A stretch of DNA of 64,000 nt, from assembly GCA_964459325.1 (NCBI GenBank), contig CAYWKU010000003.1, positions 124,001 through 188,000 on the forward strand, read 5' to 3'. The notes beneath the pieces were generated by a model. That model worked only from the letters and a program-made list of their open reading frames with translations, ran no database searches and was not told where the DNA came from. Below, in pieces: positions 52,129 through 62,300 of the stretch (positions are counted from its first letter, which is position 1; each line of letters opens with the position of its first letter). The position numbers were made by a program, and so were the translations under genes. Origin of the DNA: CAYWKU01 sp964459325 (GTDB lineage: Bacteria > RBG-13-61-14 > CAYWKU01).

Positions 52129-53454
52129 ATGAAGTTGCTCGACGCCAGAGGGGCCGATATGGCCGTCATAATCAAAACCCTTACCGGAAGGCACTCCCCC
52201 GACCGGGACCCGGCAGTGGTGAGCGCCGTGGCGGATATTGTCGAAAACGTCCGCACCGGCGGCGACCGGGCGCTTTTCGACTACGCCAAAAAACTCGATA
52301 ACGTCGAGTTGAATGCGTCCAACGTCGAGGTTTCGCCGGAAGAGATGGAAAAAGCCGCCTCTTCGGTTCCGCCGGAGTTGATGAAATCTCTGGAAAGGGC
52401 CGCCGGGCGGATAAAATCGTATCACGAGCGGCAGCTCGAAGCCTCACCCCAAAAGAGCTTTGAATATACCGACGAAATCGGGATGAAACTTGGCATGAAA
52501 GTTTCTCCCCTGGAGCGGGTGGGCGTTTACGTACCGGGAGGCAAAACCGCTTACACCTCCAGCGTGCTCATGGGGGCCATACCCGCCCGGGTGGCGGGGG
52601 TGTCCGAGATTTTCATGGTAAGCCCCCAACGCGGCGGGCAGTTTCACCCGCATCTCGCGGCGGCGGCAAAGCTGGCGGGCGTGGACAGAATCTTCAGGGT
52701 AGGCGGCGCTCAGGCCATCGCCGCGCTGGCCTTCGGGACAGACTCCATCCCCAAGGTGAACAAAATAGTGGGGCCGGGTAACGCATACGTGGCCGCCGCG
52801 AAGAGGCTGGTCTACGGCATCGTGGACATCGACATGGTCGCCGGGCCGAGCGAAGTCCTCGTTATAAGCGACGGCGGCGCCGACCCCGCCTTCATCGCAG
52901 CGGATTTGCTGAGCCAGGCCGAGCATGACGAACTGGCCCGGCCTATGTACGTTTCCACCAGCGAAAGGGAGTTTAATGCCGTCCGGGAAGAGGTAAAGCA
53001 CCGGCTTGAAGTGCTTGAAAGGAAGGATGTTGCTGAAAAATCCATTAATTACAATGGGTTTGCCGTTCTGGTAAAAGATTTGGAGGAGGCAATATATATA
53101 GCCAACGCCGTCGCCCCCGAGCATCTGGAAATCATGTGCGATAACCCCCGCGAGGTGGCGGAGGGGATAAAACATGCCGGGGCGATATTTCTTGGGTCGA
53201 TGACTCCGGAGCCAATAGGGGATTACATGGCAGGCCCCAACCACATACTCCCCACCGGCGGCTCGGCCATATATCGGGGGCCGCTGGGGGTTTTCGATTT
53301 CTTCCGCCGCTCGAGCATAATAGAAGCCGACGAGAAAGCCTTCGCGGTTCTGGCGGACGATACTGTAAGGCTGGCACAATCGGAAAAGCTGGAAGCGCAT
53401 GCCCAGTCGATTAAAGTGCGCATAAAAAAGGAGAAGCAGAAAAATGGCCGGTAG
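52129..53454 (+). CDS. hisD: Histidinol dehydrogenase
   Basis: Oxidises histidinol to histidine in two NAD+-dependent steps with one zinc. It is 441 aa. Motifs are ERVGVYVPGGKTAYTSSVLM near residue 130, GVDRIFRVGGAQAIAALAFGT, VGPGNAYVAAAKR, the conserved DLLSQAEHDELAR (zinc-binding Gln/His region), and GPNHILPTGG. It is the first gene of the second his cluster. It overlaps hisB by 11 bp. Confidence 0.95.
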   Translation: MKLLDARGADMAVIIKTLTGRHSPDRDPAVVSAVADIVENVRTGGDRALFDYAKKLDNVELNASNVEVSPEEMEKAASSVPPELMKSLERAAGRIKSYHERQLEASPQKSFEYTDEIGMKLGMKVSPLERVGVYVPGGKTAYTSSVLMGAIPARVAGVSEIFMVSPQRGGQFHPHLAAAAKLAGVDRIFRVGGAQAIAALAFGTDSIPKVNKIVGPGNAYVAAAKRLVYGIVDIDMVAGPSEVLVISDGGADPAFIAADLLSQAEHDELARPMYVSTSEREFNAVREEVKHRLEVLERKDVAEKSINYNGFAVLVKDLEEAIYIANAVAPEHLEIMCDNPREVAEGIKHAGAIFLGSMTPEPIGDYMAGPNHILPTGGSAIYRGPLGVFDFFRRSSIIEADEKAFAVLADDTVRLAQSEKLEAHAQSIKVRIKKEKQKNGR

Positions 53455-54040
53455 AGAAGCTACAGTTCCAAGAAAAACGAAGGAAACCGATATATCGGTC
53501 ACCGTCAACATCGACGGCGAGGGAAAGCTGGAAGGCAAAACCTCCGTCGGATTCCTGGACCACATGCTCGAGCTTCTCGCCCGGCATTCTCTGATGGATA
53601 TCAAGCTCCGGGCCGGAGGCGACCTGGAAGTGGACGCGCACCACACCGTCGAGGACGTCGGCATCGCCATCGGGCAGGCTATAGACAAAGCACTTGGAAA
53701 CCGCAAGGGTATCCGCCGCTTCGGCTCCATAACAACGCCCATGGACGAGGCGCTGGCGGAAGTAGCCATCGACGTCGGCGGAAGAGCCTACTTCAGCTAC
53801 AACGTCGAGCTCCCTTCCCCGAATGCCAAGGTGGGCGATTTCGACATCGAGCTGGTGGAGGAGTTCTTCCAGGCCGTTGCGTCCAACGGAAAAATGAACC
53901 TGCACATGATACTCAAGGCCGGCTCGAACCTGCACCATATCGCCGAAGCGCTGTTCAAAGGTTTCGCAAAAGCCTTCGACGCCGCCACAACTCTGGACGA
54001 AAGGGTTAAGGACGTACCCAGCACCAAGGGCTCCATCTGA
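53444..54040 (+). CDS. hisB: Imidazoleglycerol-phosphate dehydratase
   Basis: 198 aa, monofunctional (no phosphatase domain). Metal-binding motifs are FLDHMLELLARH near residue 37 and DAHHTVEDVGIAIGQA near residue 66, with GSNLHHIAEALFKGFAKAF near residue 166. It starts within the end of hisD and is followed by hisH after 4 bp. Confidence 0.95.
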   Translation: MAGREATVPRKTKETDISVTVNIDGEGKLEGKTSVGFLDHMLELLARHSLMDIKLRAGGDLEVDAHHTVEDVGIAIGQAIDKALGNRKGIRRFGSITTPMDEALAEVAIDVGGRAYFSYNVELPSPNAKVGDFDIELVEEFFQAVASNGKMNLHMILKAGSNLHHIAEALFKGFAKAFDAATTLDERVKDVPSTKGSI

Positions 54041-54044
54041 GAAA

Positions 54045-54668
54045 ATGATAGCCGTCATAGACTACGGGATGGGCAACCTGCGCAGCGTCGGCAAGGGCCT
54101 GGAGAAGGTGGGCGCGGATGTAAGCGTAACCAGCGACCCCGCCGAAATAAAATCGGCCGCCGGAGTGGTGTTGCCGGGCGTGGGAGCCTTCGGTAAATGC
54201 ATGGAAAACCTCGAAAAATGCGGCCTGGCCGACGCCGTCAAAGCGGTCGCGACCAACGGTAAACCCTTCCTGGGAATATGCCTCGGCCTGCAACTTCTCT
54301 TCGACGAAAGTGAAGAGTACGGCCCGATAAAGGGGCTGAGGGTAATTCCGGGCAAGGTGGTGAGGTTTCCGGATTCGCCCGAGCTTACGGTGCCTCACAT
54401 GGGGTGGAACAGGATTAATAAGCATGGCTCCCCGAAGCTGCTGGAAGGAATCGAGGACAGCGAGTGGTTCTACTTCGTGCATTCGTACTACGTCGTCCCC
54501 GGCGACCCCTCGGATGCGGCCACGTCGACCGACTATGGAGTCAACTTCGTATCCTCCATAGAGCGGGGCAACCTGTTCGCGTGCCAGTTCCATCCCGAAA
54601 AAAGCTCGACATCCGGCCTGCGCGTTCTGGAGAACTTCGTGAGGCTGGTGGAGGAGGAAAAGCGATGA
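54045..54668 (+). CDS. hisH: Imidazole glycerol phosphate synthase, glutaminase subunit
   Basis: 207-aa class I glutamine amidotransferase that feeds ammonia to HisF. It has VLPGVGAFGKCM, the nucleophile FLGICLGLQLLF (Cys near residue 84) and the catalytic pair FHPEKS near the C-terminus. Its stop overlaps the next gene's ATG (ATGA). HisF lies two genes downstream. Confidence 0.95.
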   Translation: MIAVIDYGMGNLRSVGKGLEKVGADVSVTSDPAEIKSAAGVVLPGVGAFGKCMENLEKCGLADAVKAVATNGKPFLGICLGLQLLFDESEEYGPIKGLRVIPGKVVRFPDSPELTVPHMGWNRINKHGSPKLLEGIEDSEWFYFVHSYYVVPGDPSDAATSTDYGVNFVSSIERGNLFACQFHPEKSSTSGLRVLENFVRLVEEEKR

Positions 54669-55291
54669 AAGCGAGAGCGGCCTTTACAATTGCGCTTCTG
54701 GTTATCGTGGCTACCGCTGTCTCCTTCGCACGCTCTCCACAAAAGATAATGGTCTGGCCGGTCATTATGCCTCCCGCCGGAGAAGGCAAAGTGCGAACAT
54801 GCCCGGTTTGCAACATCTCGATACCGGAAGCCGTTATCGAGCCGGAAGGGCAACGGGTTTTTGGTGAGAAGCTGGCTTCGCGCCTGAAAAAGCTGAAAAG
54901 TTGCCAGCTTATCTTCCCCGGCGAGACCGGGACCGAAAAGGACAAGAAAAACGACGAAATCGCAAAGGCGATAAAGACGGCCTCCGAAGCGGGCGCGGAC
55001 CGGCTGCTGATACCGGTGCTTTTGCGCTACCGGGAGCGCAGGGGGAAAGCTTACGCCGCCTCGGAAACCGCCGGAGTGGCGTTCAACCTGTTTCTGATTA
55101 ACCCCGCCGAATCGGAAGTTACATGGCGGTTCATATACAACGAAACCCAAGAGCCTCTTTCGGAGAACCTCTTGAAAATAAAGAAGTTTTTCAAGCGGAA
55201 GGCGAAGTTCGTGAAGGCGCGGGAGTTGTTGGGCGAGGGGCTCGATGAGGCTGCGAAAAAATTCCCGGAATGCAGAGAGTCGAAGGAATGA
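54665..55291 (+). CDS. Exported protein of unknown function inside the his operon
   Basis: 208 aa. The signal peptide is MKARAAFTIALLVIVATAVSFA, with cleavage likely at SFA-RS. A CPVC motif follows near residue 45. The middle (DEIAKAIKTASEAGADRLLIPVLLRYRERRGKAYA) and later LFLINPAESEVTWRF recall periplasmic CsgG-like or LPS-associated alpha/beta domains, but I cannot assign a family. The longer frame upstream lies inside hisH and is rejected. It overlaps hisH and hisA by 4 bp each, so its expression is tied to histidine synthesis. I see no reason for that in the sequence. Confidence 0.75.
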   Translation: MKARAAFTIALLVIVATAVSFARSPQKIMVWPVIMPPAGEGKVRTCPVCNISIPEAVIEPEGQRVFGEKLASRLKKLKSCQLIFPGETGTEKDKKNDEIAKAIKTASEAGADRLLIPVLLRYRERRGKAYAASETAGVAFNLFLINPAESEVTWRFIYNETQEPLSENLLKIKKFFKRKAKFVKARELLGEGLDEAAKKFPECRESKE

Positions 55292-56013
55292 TAGTCATCC
55301 CCGCGGTGGATATAAAAGGAGGCCGCTGCGTCAGGCTCTTCCAGGGAAAGATGGACGCCGAAACGGTCTACGGCGACGACCCGGCGCAAATGGCCCGCAA
55401 ATGGGAAAGCATGGGGGCCGAGCTGCTGCACATCGTCGACCTGGACGGTGCCGTGGGAGGCTCGCCCGTCAACAGGGAAGTTATAGCTCGCATGACCGAA
55501 GCGCTGGACATACCCTGCGAGCTGGGCGGGGGCATCCGAAACATGGAAACCATCGAATCGTACCTCGAGCTGGGTCTCGACCGGGTGGTGCTGGGCACGG
55601 CAGCGGTCAAACAGCCCGACTTAATCCGGGAAGCGTGTAAAAAATTTCCCGGAAAAATCGTCGTCGGCATTGACGCCAAAGACGGCCGCGTGGCCGTCGA
55701 GGGCTGGACGGAAACCACCGACCTGGACGCGGTTATCATGGCCCGGCAGTTCGAGGATATGGGCGTGCGTGCCATAAACTACACCGACATATCCCGCGAC
55801 GGGGCCATGGAAGGCCCCAACCTGGAGGCTACTTCCGAGATGGCAAACGCCGTTGCGATTCCGGTAGTTGCAGCGGGTGGCGTTACCAGGATGGAGGATT
55901 TAATCAACCTCTTCGAAACCGGCGTGGAAGGCGCAATCACCGGCAAGGCAATCTACGAAGGAACGATAGATTTAAAGGATGCAATCGAGCGGTTGTCTCA
56001 AATTCGCTCGTAA
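55288..56013 (+). CDS. hisA: ProFAR isomerase
   Basis: Phosphoribosylformimino-5-aminoimidazole carboxamide ribotide isomerase, a half-barrel duplication like HisF. It is 241 aa. IPAVDIKGGRCVRLFQG holds the first catalytic Asp, and GIDAKDGRVAVEGW the second. I place the start at the ATG at 55288, preceded by GAAGGA and overlapping the previous stop (ATGA), rather than 6 codons earlier. Confidence 0.94.
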   Translation: MIVIPAVDIKGGRCVRLFQGKMDAETVYGDDPAQMARKWESMGAELLHIVDLDGAVGGSPVNREVIARMTEALDIPCELGGGIRNMETIESYLELGLDRVVLGTAAVKQPDLIREACKKFPGKIVVGIDAKDGRVAVEGWTETTDLDAVIMARQFEDMGVRAINYTDISRDGAMEGPNLEATSEMANAVAIPVVAAGGVTRMEDLINLFETGVEGAITGKAIYEGTIDLKDAIERLSQIRS

Positions 56014-56031
56014 AAAGCTCGGTTTTTCAGC

Positions 56032-56790
56032 ATGTTGGCAAAGCGCATAATACCCTGCCTGGACGTTAAAGATGGCCGGGTGGTCAAGGGGGTGAAGTTC
56101 GTCGAGCTGCGCGACGCCGGAGACCCGGTGGAAGCCGCGAGGGCTTACGATGAGCAGGGCGCCGACGAGATAACCTTTCTGGACATCACCGCCAGCCACG
56201 AAAAGCGTGACATCATCATAGACGTGGTGGCACGCACCGCCGAGGAGGTTTTCATACCACTTACCGTGGGAGGCGGGCTTCGCAACATAGACGACATTCG
56301 CAACCTCTTGCGGGCGGGAGCCGACAAGGTCAGCCTCAACACCAGCGCCGTGCACAACCCGCCTTTAGTCGACGAAGCCGCCGAGCGTTTCGGGAGCCAG
56401 TGCATCGTCGTCGCCATAGACGCCAAGCGAAAAAAGGAAGGCGGCTGGGAGGTTTACACCCACGGAGGGCGCATTCCCGAAGGCAAGGACGCGGTGGAAT
56501 GGGCAAAAGAAGTCGAACAGCGCGGCGCGGGGGAAATTATGCTCACCTCGATGGACCGCGACGGCACTCAAATCGGATACGACCTCGAATTGACGAGGGC
56601 GGTGGCCGAGGCCGTGAAAATTCCGGTAATCGCCAGCGGCGGCGCGGGCAACCTTGACCACATGGTCGAGGGCATTAAGAAAGGGCACGCCGAAGCCGTG
56701 CTCGCCGCCAGCATATTCCACTTCGGAACCTACTCTATACGCCAAACCAAGGAATACCTTCGTGAGCACGGAATTTCCATGCGGCTGTAA
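56032..56790 (+). CDS. hisF: Imidazole glycerol phosphate synthase, cyclase subunit
   Basis: 252-aa TIM barrel. Catalytic Asp11 is in RIIPCLDVKDGRVVKGVKF, and the second Asp is in VAIDAKRKKEGGW. LTSMDRDGTQIGYD and IASGGAGNLDHM are also conserved. It acts with HisH. It is the last gene of this cluster, which lacks hisC, hisI/E and hisG. It converges with plsB (45 bp gap with no obvious hairpin). Confidence 0.95.
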   Translation: MLAKRIIPCLDVKDGRVVKGVKFVELRDAGDPVEAARAYDEQGADEITFLDITASHEKRDIIIDVVARTAEEVFIPLTVGGGLRNIDDIRNLLRAGADKVSLNTSAVHNPPLVDEAAERFGSQCIVVAIDAKRKKEGGWEVYTHGGRIPEGKDAVEWAKEVEQRGAGEIMLTSMDRDGTQIGYDLELTRAVAEAVKIPVIASGGAGNLDHMVEGIKKGHAEAVLAASIFHFGTYSIRQTKEYLREHGISMRL

Positions 56791-56835
56791 CCGGTTTACT
56801 ACAAAGGTTTTCGGGGAGCCTTCAGGCCCGGGGGA

Positions 56836-59376
56836 TTACCACACCCGGCCCAGCCTTCTCAGGGTTTTTGCATATTCTTCGCCGACTTCCGGGCTTTCGG
56901 AAGAAATCCGCCACTTGAGCGAGCCGTCTTCTTCGTCATTGACACTTTCGATAAGCCCTATATTCGCGGCCATGGAAAGGGCGTTGCGGAAGGTCACGCT
57001 CGATACCGACTCCCGGCGCTTCAACCTGCCCAGGTGGTAAGCCTTATACCCCTTCTGGAGCAGTTTTCGGGCCACTTCCTGCCTGTCGAGCGAATCCCGG
57101 CCGCATATCTCAGGCATAATCTCCAGGGTAAACAGATACCCCTCGATGAAATTCTCCACCTGCCCCGAAAAGACCGGCAATACGTCCCTGCCTTTCGGCG
57201 TGATGGCCCATAGCGTCTTTTCGCCGGATTCCTCTTCCGGGGAGGCTTCGTTTACCAGTCCCCACTGCCGGAAGATGTCCAGAACTTTTTGCACTTCCCT
57301 CCTTACCGACCAGTCGGCGTCGTAGGCGAATTCGTACTTGAAAACCCTCATCATGAATGAGTAATCCCGCTCGATAGCCTCGGAAGTGATGGAGGGGTCG
57401 CTGCACGCAAGCAGTGAGCATGCCACGAAGGCCGGCTTGAACAGGGCGTGCAGGGCGTTGTTCTTGTAATACTCGATGCCCGGGCGCTTTTCGGCGTCCA
57501 CCACCAGCAGCTTTTCCTCCCGGTCGCCGGGGACGCTCACTTCCTTCAGCTCACGACGCAGGCGGAATATTTTCAACGCCTCGAACAGCGCGGCATCCGG
57601 GTGCCGGAGGGTGGGCGCTATGCGGGTGCCCGCCGCTTTTGCGTACTCGGTCAACAGCCGCGCGTCGCGCAGCAGGGTCTCTTCCTCCAATCCGGGCGAA
57701 GCCCTGCCGAGAAGCGAAGCCGCCATCAGACCCACCGGCGTCACCACCGCAACCTGGTTTATGGAATGAATCACCCGGAAGGCGAAATCGCGGTACAAGG
57801 CGCGGCGGGACTCGGTATCCATGGACGAGGGCTCGGCGTCCTGAGAGCGGAGAAACTCCTTCATGGATAAGGGCGGCGCGAAGTTTACGTGGATGCGCCC
57901 GAAGTTGCGCTTGAGCATCTCGCGCATAGACCCGAAAAAGCCCAGCTTCTCGTCGCCGGCCTGGCTTTCCCGCAGTATCTCATCCTCTTCCGGCAACCGG
58001 TCATAGGAGATGGAAATGGGGGCGAAATACAAATCCGGCAATTCGCCTTCCTCGTACGCCCGAACAAGCATACCCAGTACACCCATTTTGGGGAGAAACA
58101 GCTTTCCGGAGCGAGAGCGGCCGCCTTCGATGAAAAACTCCACGTTAAACCCTTCACGCACCAGTGTGCGCAGGTAACATTCGAAGACCGAGTTGTATAC
58201 ACCCGTCCGTCGGAAGGAGCGTTTCATGAAAAACGCCCCGGATTTGCGGAAGAGATGACCCAGGGGCCAGAAGTTCAGGTTGTTCCCCGCCGCTATGTGT
58301 GGCGGGGTCATGTTGTTGGTGAAAAGCACGTACGACACCAGTAAATAGTCCGTGTGGCTGCGATGGTTGGGCACATAAATGACCGGCCCTTTCCTTACGG
58401 TGCGGCGGGTGCGCTCCAGGCCGATATGGTCTACCGAAATTCCGTTGAAAAACCTCTTCCATACCCAGGAAAGCACCTTTTCCCAGAACCGGATGTAGCT
58501 TATGTTGTAATCCGCCATTATCTCCTCGAGATGGCGGTCCACTTCCCTCCAGACCTCCCATTCGGCCTTTCCCGACCTTTCGACCTCCTCGTACACGCTC
58601 TTCACCAGGTTCGGGTGGCGCCTCACCATGTTTTTCATCCGCTCCCTTTGCGGAAGGTGAGGGCCTACCACCACGCGCCTCTCCTCCCGGAAGACCATCC
58701 TCAAGGTGTCCAGAAGCATCCGGGCGGCGGCGTTGTCCGGCAATCCCGCCACATCGGGGCGGCGAACGAATTCCTTCAAATCTATCGGGTCGACGGCGGA
58801 CAGAATGGCCTTGCCGCCGGAGCGCAGCAGCGAGTACCACTTGCGGGTAAGTTTCGGCCGACCACCGGGTCCCATGAGCGCGTCCCACCAACTCGGAGCT
58901 TGAGCCCTGGCGGGCTTGCGCTCGTAAAGAACAACCTGGGGCACCAGCATCACCGGGTAAGACGCTTCGCGGGCAAGCCTCAACAGCGAAGCCAGCCTTT
59001 CCACGTCCGAGTCCTTGCCAAGAAGCAGCGCGCGAGGGCGGCCCGGCTCCACCGGTCCGTCTTCCTTTTCGGGGGTTTTACCGAGAGTTTTTTCCGGCGC
59101 CGGAAGGCCTTCGGCCAGGTACTTCCACCTCAGGCAGGCAAGGTCGGTGCGGCTGGGCTGCTCCAGGACGTGCACAATGGCGGAAGTTTCGTTCAGCCGC
59201 GCTATTTCGTCGTGCGAGCCGCTAGCCAGGGTGGAGGAGCCGAAGAACATGGCCCGCAGGCCCTTGCGTCGGAGCCGCTTAGGCTTACCCTTCCCCTCCT
59301 CCTCAACCGGCAGGGTCTTTTCGGTCTGTTTTTCCTTTTCCAGATGCTCTTCCTCTTTGTCGTCCGCCCGTTCCAT
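56836..59376 (-). CDS. plsB: Glycerol-3-phosphate acyltransferase
   Basis: 846 aa, the size of proteobacterial PlsB. The acyltransferase motifs are VPNHRSHTDYLLVSY (HX4D) near residue 330, FFMKRSFRR, FFIEGGRSRSGKLFLPKMGVL, and FAPISISYDRLPEE. It makes lysophosphatidate at the inner membrane. The N-terminus is rich in Lys and Glu. I choose the ATG at 59376 because AAAGGG lies 7 bp upstream; a GTG two codons earlier has no spacing. It is 22 bp downstream of the activase gene. Another acyltransferase lies at the window edge, so this strand groups phospholipid-synthesis genes around the activase. Confidence 0.92.
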   Translation of the reverse strand: MERADDKEEEHLEKEKQTEKTLPVEEEGKGKPKRLRRKGLRAMFFGSSTLASGSHDEIARLNETSAIVHVLEQPSRTDLACLRWKYLAEGLPAPEKTLGKTPEKEDGPVEPGRPRALLLGKDSDVERLASLLRLAREASYPVMLVPQVVLYERKPARAQAPSWWDALMGPGGRPKLTRKWYSLLRSGGKAILSAVDPIDLKEFVRRPDVAGLPDNAAARMLLDTLRMVFREERRVVVGPHLPQRERMKNMVRRHPNLVKSVYEEVERSGKAEWEVWREVDRHLEEIMADYNISYIRFWEKVLSWVWKRFFNGISVDHIGLERTRRTVRKGPVIYVPNHRSHTDYLLVSYVLFTNNMTPPHIAAGNNLNFWPLGHLFRKSGAFFMKRSFRRTGVYNSVFECYLRTLVREGFNVEFFIEGGRSRSGKLFLPKMGVLGMLVRAYEEGELPDLYFAPISISYDRLPEEDEILRESQAGDEKLGFFGSMREMLKRNFGRIHVNFAPPLSMKEFLRSQDAEPSSMDTESRRALYRDFAFRVIHSINQVAVVTPVGLMAASLLGRASPGLEEETLLRDARLLTEYAKAAGTRIAPTLRHPDAALFEALKIFRLRRELKEVSVPGDREEKLLVVDAEKRPGIEYYKNNALHALFKPAFVACSLLACSDPSITSEAIERDYSFMMRVFKYEFAYDADWSVRREVQKVLDIFRQWGLVNEASPEEESGEKTLWAITPKGRDVLPVFSGQVENFIEGYLFTLEIMPEICGRDSLDRQEVARKLLQKGYKAYHLGRLKRRESVSSVTFRNALSMAANIGLIESVNDEEDGSLKWRISSESPEVGEEYAKTLRRLGRVW

Positions 59377-59398
59377 TTTCACACCCTTTCATTCCGGT

Positions 59399-62300
59399 TC
59401 ACGCCACCTGAGCGCCCGTGCGATTTGCAAAGAACACTTCGAGGCGCGAGTTTTGGCCACCCTCGCCGTCGTAAGCCATGTTAACAATGGGCACGCCGGT
59501 CCCTTCGCTGATTTCCTGGAAAATAGCGTCGGTAATGGAGCTGTGCATGCAGGTGAACGGCCCCGCGTTTACCACCAGCGCCGCGCCCTGTTTCGCAAAC
59601 ACAACCGCCCGGCCAATGGTGAGAATACTCTCCCCCTCGAACTCCTGCGGGATGTATTTCTCGCCTTCGGCCAATACCTGCTCGATGGGCGGTTCGTGCC
59701 TGTCCTCAAGAAGCTCGCCCGCCATCTCGTAAAACTCGTGCTCGTCGCGGTTGAGGAACCGGTTTTTCAGCCACGCCGACATTTTTTCGCGAAGGCCGAG
59801 TTTATAGTCGCGGGCGTTGCTGCTCTGGCGATGAGAGGTATACATAATCCATTCGGAGAGGGGGGACAGCCACGCTTCCCCGCCGAGTTCTTCAATGCTT
59901 CTCACCACATCCTCGTTGCTGAAGGAGTTGCACCTCACGTAAATCTCGCCGACTATGCCCACCAGCGGCTTTGGCCCGCCGTCGGTACGGACGTGTCTCA
60001 GAAGCTCAAGCCCCTCCTTTATCGCTCCGTGGATGTCGCCGTCCTTTTTTGAGAAAGCTTGCCGCAGCTTCACCTTGGCCTCGTCCAGCGCCCGGTCGGT
60101 CTCTCCCGCACGCACTTCATAAGGCCTGAGTCTGCATCCTGCTTTGAAGAACACGTCGGCGGTCAGCATCGCCAGCCACAATCTTCTTCTCAGAGCATCC
60201 TCCAGCCCCAGGTACGTGTTATGGCTCGTCGGGCTCATTATGGGCACCTGGTCGTAGCCGGAGGCGTTGAGCGCCATCCGGTGAAGCAGGGCGTACTGCC
60301 CGAATCGGCACGGCCCGGGAGCGGTGGGCATGAAGAAAGCGTGCTTCTGCGGGTCGGCGTCGATATCCCGTAGCGTCTTGAGCAGGGTTCCCAGCGTCGA
60401 GCACGCGGGCAGGCACTCATCGCCCCGGGTCTTCGCCCTGCCCATCTCGAAGGCCTCGTAATCCTCGTTGGGAAGCGCTTCGGCGTCGTAACCGAAGCCC
60501 TTAAAAGCTTCCGCGAAGATGCTGGTGCCGTAAGGATGCATAGGCGGCACCCATATTTTGCGCTTTTTGAACTCGGAAGCGTCCGCTTTGGGGATGTAAA
60601 TCGGGTTGGCCGGAGCCGGCCGGCGCTTGCCCTTGATAACATCCAGGTAAGCCTCCAGCCGGGTGATATAACCGGTATCCGCCCCGTGCTCGTCCATGGT
60701 AAGTATGAGCATGGGCTTTTTGTCCATTATCTGCTCGGAATAGCTCAAAAGAAAGCTGTCCGGGCCGCAGGAAAAGTTGGACAGGTAAATGGCGAACAGG
60801 TTGGGGCTTTGCCTTACCTGGTCCAGCGCGGCCACTATCCTCTGCCCGTACGACCAGAAAATTCCCCGGTACTCGGGCGGCACCAGCTCTTCCGAGAAGG
60901 GCATGAAATCCACCGGTATAACCTTGTAACCGTACTGGGCGACCTTGCGCGGCATCGCCAGGTTGGCGCCCATGTCGAAGGTGTTGTAAGGCCGACCAAC
61001 GATAACGATGGCCGCCTCGTCGCGCTCCTCGATTTCCTTCAGAGCCTTCCTGCCCTCCTCCCGGCAGGCGTCGCTGAACTCTTTCTGCGCCTTTTTGGCC
61101 GCGCGATAGGCCTTTTTAAGCTGAGAAGTCGTTACACCGAGAGGTTCCCCCAGCGCTTCGTGGAGCTTACGGACGGCGGTCTTTTCCGGGTAGCGGAAAT
61201 CGATAACCGGGCTGAGCACGCGAGAGGTGTCGTATCCTGCGGCGGCGAGGTTGCTCTTTACCACCGCCGGATGGCTCTCCACCCAGGGGCAGAACTTGCG
61301 GTCCGGCAGTTGCGGCAGCTCCTTTTCGGCCACCATGACCGGCACGAAAACCCGCTCGGCGCCCTTGTCCATTATCTCGGCCACGTGCCCGATGCTGATT
61401 TTCACCGGGAAGCAAAAATCGCCCGCCACCAGCGAAACTCCCCTTTTCGCAACCTCGCTGTCGGTCATTTTGCCGAATCGCGCCCTGTACCCGAGGCTGC
61501 CGAAAAGCCGCTCCATAAACGGGCGGAAAGTATAGGAAATCAGGCTCATGGGCACGTGCACTTCCGGGGCGTCCTCCGGCAGGTCCTTGGGCTTGCCAAT
61601 TGTTTTGAGCATCCTGTCGCGTTTCTCGAAAAGCTCGAAGTTTTCGGACTTGCGGGCCTTCTTCTCGTCCGGCTCGCGCCCGCACATGTATCCCCAGCTC
61701 GGTTTTTCGTCCGTGCCCTCGATGAAAGCCTGGGTGATGATGCAATGATTCTGGCACAGCCTGCATGTTTCTTCCTTCAGCTCGATTTTCCGGTCGGACA
61801 GGTTGAAGCCCCGGAAGTCGCATTTTTCTTCCGTCTCGTGCGCTTCCTTCACCAGCATGGCCACCCCATAAGCTCCCATCACGTGGCAGTAGGGAGAGAC
61901 GACGACTTCCATGTTCATGAGGTTTTCAAAGGCGGCAACCAGCCCCTTGTTGCGAGCGGTGGCGCCCATGAAGGCGATTTTGTCGCCCAGCACCTTTCGT
62001 TTGCCCACCACCTTGTTCAGGTAGTTCTGGCAGATGGAGTACATGGTGGCCGCCAGCACATCCTCCCGGCTGTTGCCTTCCTTGAGAAGCCGGAAGATGT
62101 CCTGTTCCATGAAAACGGTGCACCGGTCGGAAGTGCGTGGCGGGGTTATGCCCTGCACCATGGCGCCTATGTCCCGCACGTCGTAGCCCAGCTTGCGGGC
62201 CTGTTCCTCGATGAAGGAGCCGGTGCCGGCGGCGCAGACGTAGTTCATGTTGGAATCTTCGGCGCGGCCGTCCTTGATACTCATGTACTTGGAATCCTGC

